Assembly (NCBI GenBank): GCA_022572465.1 | Contig: JACZVV010000008.1 | Span: 1 to 48,337, forward strand | Direction of reading: 5' to 3' | DNA from: Chloroflexota bacterium | Lineage (GTDB): Bacteria > Chloroflexota > Dehalococcoidia > SHYB01 | Length of the DNA: 48,337 nucleotides | In this document: positions 43,734-48,337 of the stretch, piece after piece | How positions within the stretch are numbered: the first letter of the stretch is position 1 | How the letters are laid out: each line of letters begins with the position of its first letter | The notes under the pieces: generated by a model | Database searches by the model: none | The model's input: only the letters and a program-made list of their open reading frames with translations | What the model was told of the DNA's origin: nothing | Translations under genes and position numbers: made by a program

Positions 43734-44978
43734 ATGACGCCGCAGCCGCAGCCCCTACCCCTCACGGGCTATCGAGTCCTCGACCTGACGACCGAGTCGG
43801 GCCATCTGGCCGGCAAGCTCCTCGCCGACCTGGGGTGCCAGGTCATCAAGGTCGAACCACCGTCGGGCGACCCCGCGCGCAGGAAGGACGCGGCCGGGAC
43901 GCCCACCCGCGGCGCCAGGACGGGCCTCTTCTGGCTCGCCTACAATACCGGGAAGCTCGGCGTCACGCTGGACGCGCGGACCGCCGCCGGCCGGCGCCTG
44001 CTGGAGCGCCTGGTCGAGCGGGCCGACTTCCTCATCGAATCGTCCATCCCTGGCGAGCCCGCCGCTTTCGACGGCTCACGGTGGGCCGGCCTGAACCCCA
44101 GGCTCATCGCCGCCTCCATCACTCCCTTCGGACGCGGCGGGCCGTACCGGGACTATCGGGACGGGGAGCTCATCGCCCAGGCGGCGGGCGGGCTGCTCTT
44201 TCTCTCGGGCGCCGACGAGTCGCGGCCGCCCGTGCGGCTGGGCGTGGAGATGGCGTGGCACATGGCCGCCGCCCAGGCCGTGGCCGCCATGCTCATCGCC
44301 CATCAGCAACGGTCGGCGACCGGACAGGGCCAGCAGATCGACCTGTCGGTGCAGGAATCCGTGACCAACCTGCTGTTCAAAGCTCCGCTGGCGTGGGAGC
44401 TCAACGGGGTTGTCGACGGCCGTTGGCCGAGCCCCAGCGCCGGAGGCGCGCGCCGCACCGGCATCTGGCCGTGCGAGGACGGCTACGTAAGCTGGGTTTG
44501 GTGGGTCGCCCGAGGTTGGGGCCGGAAGAACGTTCCGCTGCTGCAGTGGATGGCCGAGGAGAGCGACGTCGACGACCTCCTGGCCGTCGACTGGGAGGCG
44601 TTGAGCATCACTACCGTCCCGAAGGACCTGGTGCGGAGGTTCGAATCGGCGGCCGGCGAATTCTTCCTGCGCCACACCAAAGCGGAGCTCTACGAGCAGG
44701 CCGTGCAGCGCCGGTTCATCCTCTATCCCGTCAACAGCCCGCGAGACGTCCTCGCCGACAGTCAGCTCGAGGCACGGGACTACTGGCAATCGATCGTCGA
44801 CCCAGATTCGGGAACGCTCCTCACTCATCCGGGCGCATGGTTCAAAAGCGCCGAGTACCTGCCCCGCGCCCGTGGGCCCGCGCCCCGGCTGGGCGAGCAC
44901 AACCGCTACGTTTTCCAGGGAATGCTGGGTCTCTCGAATCGAGAGCTGGTCACGCTCAAGGCCACGGGGGCGATGTAG
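43734..44978 (+). CDS. CaiB/BaiF family III CoA-transferase, degenerate (B) type
   Basis: This 414-aa protein reads PLPLTGYRVLDLTTESGHLA, ADLGCQVIKVEPPSGDPARR, LAYNTGKLGVTLDARTAAGR and TGQGQQIDLSVQES. It is a close paralogue of the gene at 10350-11597, including the CEDGYVSWVWWVARGWGRKN segment. The aspartate of formyl-CoA transferase is replaced by W175 (EMAWHMAAAQ, 20 residues before TGQGQ), a change that should abolish anhydride formation. The C-terminal LGEHNRYVFQ is kept. The next gene, an A-type transferase, starts 2 nt after its stop, so the two products are probably made in equal amounts. Confidence 0.92.
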   Translation: MTPQPQPLPLTGYRVLDLTTESGHLAGKLLADLGCQVIKVEPPSGDPARRKDAAGTPTRGARTGLFWLAYNTGKLGVTLDARTAAGRRLLERLVERADFLIESSIPGEPAAFDGSRWAGLNPRLIAASITPFGRGGPYRDYRDGELIAQAAGGLLFLSGADESRPPVRLGVEMAWHMAAAQAVAAMLIAHQQRSATGQGQQIDLSVQESVTNLLFKAPLAWELNGVVDGRWPSPSAGGARRTGIWPCEDGYVSWVWWVARGWGRKNVPLLQWMAEESDVDDLLAVDWEALSITTVPKDLVRRFESAAGEFFLRHTKAELYEQAVQRRFILYPVNSPRDVLADSQLEARDYWQSIVDPDSGTLLTHPGAWFKSAEYLPRARGPAPRLGEHNRYVFQGMLGLSNRELVTLKATGAM

Positions 44979-44980
44979 CC

Positions 44981-46237
44981 ATGCCCAGCGGCAACGAAAG
45001 CCTCCCCTTCGCGGGACTCAACGTCCTGGACTTCTCCTGGGCCGTCGTCGGGCCTGTGACCACCAAGTACCTGGCGATGTACGGCGCGCGGGTGGTCAAG
45101 GTCGAGACGGCCCGGCGGCCCGACGCTTCGCGCATGACCGGCCCCTACCTGGACGCCAAGCCGGGAAAGAACGCGTCGGGCATGTTCGCCAACCACAACC
45201 TTTCGAAGCTCAGCGTCTCCCTGAACCTGGGGAGCCCCAAGGCCCGGAACCTCGCCGGAAAGCTGGCGGCCTGGGCCGATATCGTCGTGGAGAACTTCAG
45301 CCCCGGCGTCATGGACAGGATGGGGCTGGGCTACCGGGAGCTGGCCAGGGCCAAGCCGGGCCTGATCATGCTGTCCCTCTCGATGCAGGGGCAAACAGGA
45401 CCCCGGGCCGGGCATCCAGGCCTGGGCCATTTTCTCCAGTCGCTGGCGGGGCTCGACGACGTCACCGGCTTCGCCGAGGGGCCGCCCGGCGGTCCCAACC
45501 AGGTGCTGCCGGACTTCATCAGCCCATGGTTCGCCATCGCGGCCCTGGTCTCCGCCCTGGAGCACCGGCGGCGCACCGGCCGTGGCCAGTACATCGACAT
45601 GAGCCAGTACGAAGTCACCCTCCACCTGCTGGCCCCGGCGCTGATGCGGTGCGCCCTGGACGGCCGCGTCCTCGAACGCCAGGGCAACAGATCGCGGAGC
45701 GCGGCGCCCCATGGCGTCTATCGCTGCCGTGCAGAGCCTGACCTGCCCGATCTGGCCCGTGACCAGCGTTGGGTCGCTATCGCCTGCTTCAGCGACCGGC
45801 AGTGGCTCTCCTTGACGCGTGTGATGCAGCGGCAGGACCTGGCCCAGGACGCCCGGTTCGCCACGTTGCTGGCCCGCAAGCGGAACGAGGACGAGCTGGA
45901 CCGGCTGATCTCGGCATGGACCCGGAAGCGTGCGCCGAGGGAGGCCATGGAGCTGCTGCAGGAGGCGGGCGTCCCCTCGGCCGGCGTGTCGAACGGCAAG
46001 GACGTGCTGGAAGACCCGCAGCTGCTGGCCCGAGGCCACTTCGCCGAACTGACGCATCCCGTCCTGGGCCGTCGTCCCTTCGACGGGCCCGCGTGGCATA
46101 TGTCCGGCCTCGCTCCGTCGATCCGGCCCGCGCCGCTCTTCGCCGAGCATAACGAGCACGTCTACCGGGATCTCTTGGGCCTGTCGGAGAACGACATCGC
46201 CGACCTTGTCGCCGAGGGCGTCATCGACTTCGTTTGA
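44981..46237 (+). CDS. CaiB/BaiF family III CoA-transferase, catalytic (A) type
   Basis: This 418-aa protein reads LNVLDFSWAVVGPVTTKYLA, ADIVVENFSPGVMDRMGLGY, RTGRGQYIDMSQYE and AEHNEHVYRDLLG. The catalytic aspartate is D178 (LPDFISPW, 20 residues before TGRGQ). A paralogue of 8875-10119. The start is the ATG at 44981, 2 nt after the B-type stop. The frame remains open far upstream only as a shadow of the preceding genes. A second acyl-CoA dehydrogenase follows after 13 nt with a strong AAGGAGGA site. Confidence 0.93.
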   Translation: MPSGNESLPFAGLNVLDFSWAVVGPVTTKYLAMYGARVVKVETARRPDASRMTGPYLDAKPGKNASGMFANHNLSKLSVSLNLGSPKARNLAGKLAAWADIVVENFSPGVMDRMGLGYRELARAKPGLIMLSLSMQGQTGPRAGHPGLGHFLQSLAGLDDVTGFAEGPPGGPNQVLPDFISPWFAIAALVSALEHRRRTGRGQYIDMSQYEVTLHLLAPALMRCALDGRVLERQGNRSRSAAPHGVYRCRAEPDLPDLARDQRWVAIACFSDRQWLSLTRVMQRQDLAQDARFATLLARKRNEDELDRLISAWTRKRAPREAMELLQEAGVPSAGVSNGKDVLEDPQLLARGHFAELTHPVLGRRPFDGPAWHMSGLAPSIRPAPLFAEHNEHVYRDLLGLSENDIADLVAEGVIDFV

Positions 46238-46250
46238 CCAAGGAGGAATC

Positions 46251-47369
46251 GTGACCACCGATATTCACGAACAGCTTCGCCGCACCGCGAGGGACTTGCT
46301 GCAGAAGGAGTGTCCGCCCTCCCACGTCCGGTCGCTGATCGGCGACGAACGAGGCTACTCACCGGAGCTGTGGCGGATCATGGCGGATGTCGGGTGGACC
46401 GGCCTCAACGTTCCCGAGGAGCATGAAGGCGCGGGCCTGGGATTCGCCGAGCTGGCCATCGTTCTGGAAGAGGCGGGCCGCGCCCTGCTCCCCGGCCCGT
46501 TTCTGGCGACGACGGTCCTGGGCGTCATGCCCATCGCGCTGGCCGGCTCCGAAGAAGCCCGCTCCCGGCTGCTCCCAGGCGTGGCCCGAGGCGAGATCAT
46601 CCTCACCGGCGCATACTTCGAGCCCGGATCGTGGTTCGATTGGTCTGCCGTCAGCACGGTGGCGAAGGCGTCGGGCGCCGGCTTCACCCTCACCGGCGTC
46701 AAATTTCCATCGCCGTTCGCGCACGTGGCCGATTACATCGTCACCACCGCGCGCGACGAGGGCGGCAAGCTGGGCCTGTTCGTCGTCGACGCTCGCGCCG
46801 CCGGGGTCGCCGTCAGCACCGTCGAAACGCTGGACTGGCAGATGGAGGGTGAGGTCGCGCTCGACGAGGTCGCGGTCCCAGGCGAGTTCGTCCTGGCCTC
46901 ATCCGACGGCGAGAGCATGGTCGAGCGGGTCGTCCGGGCCGCCGCCACGGCCACGTCGCTCCTTTCCCTTGGCGCCGCCTCCAAGGCGTTGGAGATGGCC
47001 AACGAGTACGCCCGCTCGCGGGTCGCTTTCGGGCGCCCCATCGGGGCGTTCCAAGCCATCAAGCACAAGCTGGCCAACATGCTGGTCGACGTCGAGGCGG
47101 GCCGCGCCCTGGCCTACAAGGCCGTCCGGACCATCGTCGAGGAGACGCCCGACGTGGCCGAGGCGGTGGCCGCGGCCAAAGCCTGGTGCAGCGACGCGGC
47201 CCGCCACGTCACCAACGAAGCGATGCAGATCCACGGCGGCATCGGCTACACCTGGGAGCACGACATGCATCTCTACCTGCGCCGGGCCCAGGCCCTGGCC
47301 CGCTCCTTTGGCGACGCCGAATTTCACCGCGACGCCGTCGCCCGCTTGAAGTTCGGTGACGCCCGGTAG
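46251..47369 (+). CDS. Acyl-CoA dehydrogenase family protein, short FadE-like type
   Basis: This 372-aa protein starts at GTG 46251, after AAGGAGGAATC. It has LNVPEEHEGAGLGFAELAIV, the C-terminal SRVAFGRPIGAFQAIKHKLA (FAD pyrophosphate and dimer contact) and MQIHGGIGYTWEHDMHLYLR. The usual YEGT-type base motif near the C-terminus is absent; the region reads ARSFGDAEFHRDAVA. Dehydrogenases of this shorter type often pair with a longer subunit like the one at 42540 to form heterotetramers, as in mycobacterial cholesterol side-chain enzymes. It is the last gene of the operon. Confidence 0.9.
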   Translation: MTTDIHEQLRRTARDLLQKECPPSHVRSLIGDERGYSPELWRIMADVGWTGLNVPEEHEGAGLGFAELAIVLEEAGRALLPGPFLATTVLGVMPIALAGSEEARSRLLPGVARGEIILTGAYFEPGSWFDWSAVSTVAKASGAGFTLTGVKFPSPFAHVADYIVTTARDEGGKLGLFVVDARAAGVAVSTVETLDWQMEGEVALDEVAVPGEFVLASSDGESMVERVVRAAATATSLLSLGAASKALEMANEYARSRVAFGRPIGAFQAIKHKLANMLVDVEAGRALAYKAVRTIVEETPDVAEAVAAAKAWCSDAARHVTNEAMQIHGGIGYTWEHDMHLYLRRAQALARSFGDAEFHRDAVARLKFGDAR

Positions 47370-47545
47370 TCGCGGAAGGGGCCGTCTCGCCACTCCGGCT
47401 TCGCGAGGCAACGCCACACTTTCGGGGCATTGGCGGGGGTGCGGTGAACGACGAACCGGAAACGCCGGTGGAATACGAAGCTGCGTTTGCATCAGCGATC
47501 GGTCGCCGGGGGGCCGATGGCGCGGCCTTCCGCACCGAAATCGAA

Positions 47546-47580
47546 AGAGACGGGGCCGGTTGGCCCCGTCTCTCGTTCGT
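47546..47580. terminator. Bidirectional terminator between convergent genes
   Basis: A 12-bp perfect stem (AGAGACGGGGCC / GGCCCCGTCTCT) with loop GGTT is followed on the plus strand by CGTTCGTT; on the minus strand the stem is followed by TTCGATTTC. It lies between the acyl-CoA dehydrogenase operon and the convergent molybdoenzyme gene. The remaining 176 nt after the dehydrogenase stop show no supported gene. Confidence 0.7.
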
Positions 47581-47646
47581 TATCGTCCCGTTCCCGCGAT
47601 CACCGATGGACCGACGAAGAATCAGCCTCGTCGGCGGTTGTCGAGG

Positions 47647-48337
47647 TCAGATCCCGTCCTTCTCCGCAAGCGCCTTGAGGATGGCGCCCGGACTCATCGG
47701 CAGGCTGCTCATGCGCACGCCGATGGCGTCGTGGATGGCGTTGGCCATCGCGGCCATCGGCGGCACGATGGAGCACTCGCCCACGCCCCGCAGTCCGAAG
47801 GGGTGGCCCGGATTGGGCACCTCGATGACCTCGGCGTCGATAGGCGGGAGGTCAAGGCTCGTGGGAATGCGATAGTCCAGGAAGCTGGAGTTGGCCATGA
47901 CGCCGTCGTCGGTGTAGAAGTACTCTTCGTTCAGCGCCCACCCGATGCCCTGGACCGACCCGCCCTGCATCTGGCCTTCGACGTAGCTGGGGTGGGCCGC
48001 CTTGCCCACGTCCTGGAACACCGTGGCCCGCAGCACGTCGACCTTGCCCGTCTCGGGGTCCACCTCGACGTCCACCAGAAACGCCGAGAAGGACGAACCC
48101 ACGCCCGTCGGGTTGGACGAGGCCGAGGCCGTGATCGGCCCGCCGGTCATCATCATCGCGGCAGCCAGCTCCTTGAACGTCTTGCGGTCCTCTGGATTCT
48201 TCTGGGAGAAGAACACGCCGTCCTTGAACTCGACCTCGTCCGGCTGCGTCTCCCACTGCACCGCCGCCCGCTTCGCCATGATCTTGATGACCTCTTCGGC
48301 GGCGTTGATGGCTGCGATGCCCGTGGAGAAGGCGGTC
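47647..48337 (-). CDS. Xanthine dehydrogenase-family molybdenum-binding subunit (3' part)
   Basis: About the last 230 residues are present; the 5' end lies beyond the right edge. The frame continues to the edge (TAFSTGIAAINAAEEVIKI ahead of the methionine at 48279). Family marks are DVEVDPETGKVDVLRATVFQ, the Gln-rich EGQMQGGSVQGIGWALNEE, and GLRGVGE with the catalytic glutamate that activates the molybdenum-bound hydroxyl. The C-terminus (MSPGAILKALAEKDG) is standard. Such enzymes hydroxylate purines, aldehydes, aromatic compounds or carbon monoxide. The specificity lies in the missing part, so it stays open. Confidence 0.9.
   Translation of the reverse strand, partial: TAFSTGIAAINAAEEVIKIMAKRAAVQWETQPDEVEFKDGVFFSQKNPEDRKTFKELAAAMMMTGGPITASASSNPTGVGSSFSAFLVDVEVDPETGKVDVLRATVFQDVGKAAHPSYVEGQMQGGSVQGIGWALNEEYFYTDDGVMANSSFLDYRIPTSLDLPPIDAEVIEVPNPGHPFGLRGVGECSIVPPMAAMANAIHDAIGVRMSSLPMSPGAILKALAEKDGI

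Noticed and set aside
42593-44980. Very long plus-strand open frame running into the 44981 gene (1,214 codons in all)
   Set aside because: Upstream of 44981 it is Arg/Pro/Gly-rich and overlaps two clearly recognisable genes in another frame. Only the part from 44981 has family motifs.
47444-47646. Possible small gene starting NDEPETPVEYEAAF on the plus strand
   Set aside because: The first 30 residues look protein-like, but the frame crosses the terminator hairpin and runs antisense into the molybdoenzyme gene.

Overview
The window is 48.3 kb of high-GC, gene-dense bacterial DNA from what looks like an aerobic or facultative heterotroph. Three features point to Chloroflexota, perhaps a SAR202 or other Dehalococcoidia-like lineage: a 23S rRNA gene standing alone, an 11-subunit complex I, and many CaiB/BaiF CoA-transferases. 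This placement is an inference from gene content; no marker phylogeny was possible. Promoters are easy to read as sigma70-type sites with 16-18 nt spacers, and GTG and TTG starts are common.

Layout. (1) 1-5.6 kb, minus strand: tRNA-Pro(CGG), a CPBP intramembrane protease broken by a frameshift, tRNA-fMet, and a 23S rRNA gene without neighbouring 16S or 5S. The 23S has its own promoter and a long processing stem. A twice-frameshifted lipoprotein relic lies upstream. (2) 5.7-11.7 kb, minus strand: four CaiB/BaiF family III CoA-transferases in the transcribed order B-A-B-A, plus a small unknown gene; a palindromic repeat separates one pair. (3) 11.7-21.3 kb: PHP-domain phosphoesterase, holA (minus strand), then a forward run of a kinase/zinc-ribbon/PQQ-propeller receptor, hemW, a 19-bp tandem repeat, selB, nurA and a HAS-barrel protein. 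(4) 21.5-32.4 kb: nuoABCDHIJK-(DUF2007-like)-LM-(Nudix)-N, complex I without NuoEFG. (5) 32.4-37.7 kb: nadK, an ADP-ribose-type Nudix hydrolase, then sdhA-sdhB-sdhE for a type E succinate:quinone reductase. (6) 37.7-38.5 kb: mostly non-coding, with tRNA-Ser(CGA). (7) 38.5-48.3 kb: N-acyl-D-amino-acid deacylase-like amidohydrolase, a thiolase and a crotonase (minus strand), a repeat array, an operon of acyl-CoA dehydrogenase, CoA-transferase B, CoA-transferase A and acyl-CoA dehydrogenase, and finally the 3' end of a xanthine-dehydrogenase-like molybdenum subunit running off the window.

How the genes work together. Parts 2 and 7 look like catabolic acyl-CoA chemistry: acids are activated by CoA transfer, dehydrogenated, then processed by crotonase and thiolase folds. 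Parts 4 and 5 are the respiratory chain that would take the electrons through quinone.

Main discovery candidate: all six CoA-transferases fall into three B-then-A pairs. By hand alignment to formyl-CoA transferase, every A member keeps the catalytic aspartate (D176, D180, D178), whereas every B member has lost it (S198, Q176, W175). This predicts heteromeric CoA-transferases made of a catalytic and a degenerate subunit, duplicated as a unit. In the third pair they sit between two acyl-CoA dehydrogenases that also look like complementary subunits.
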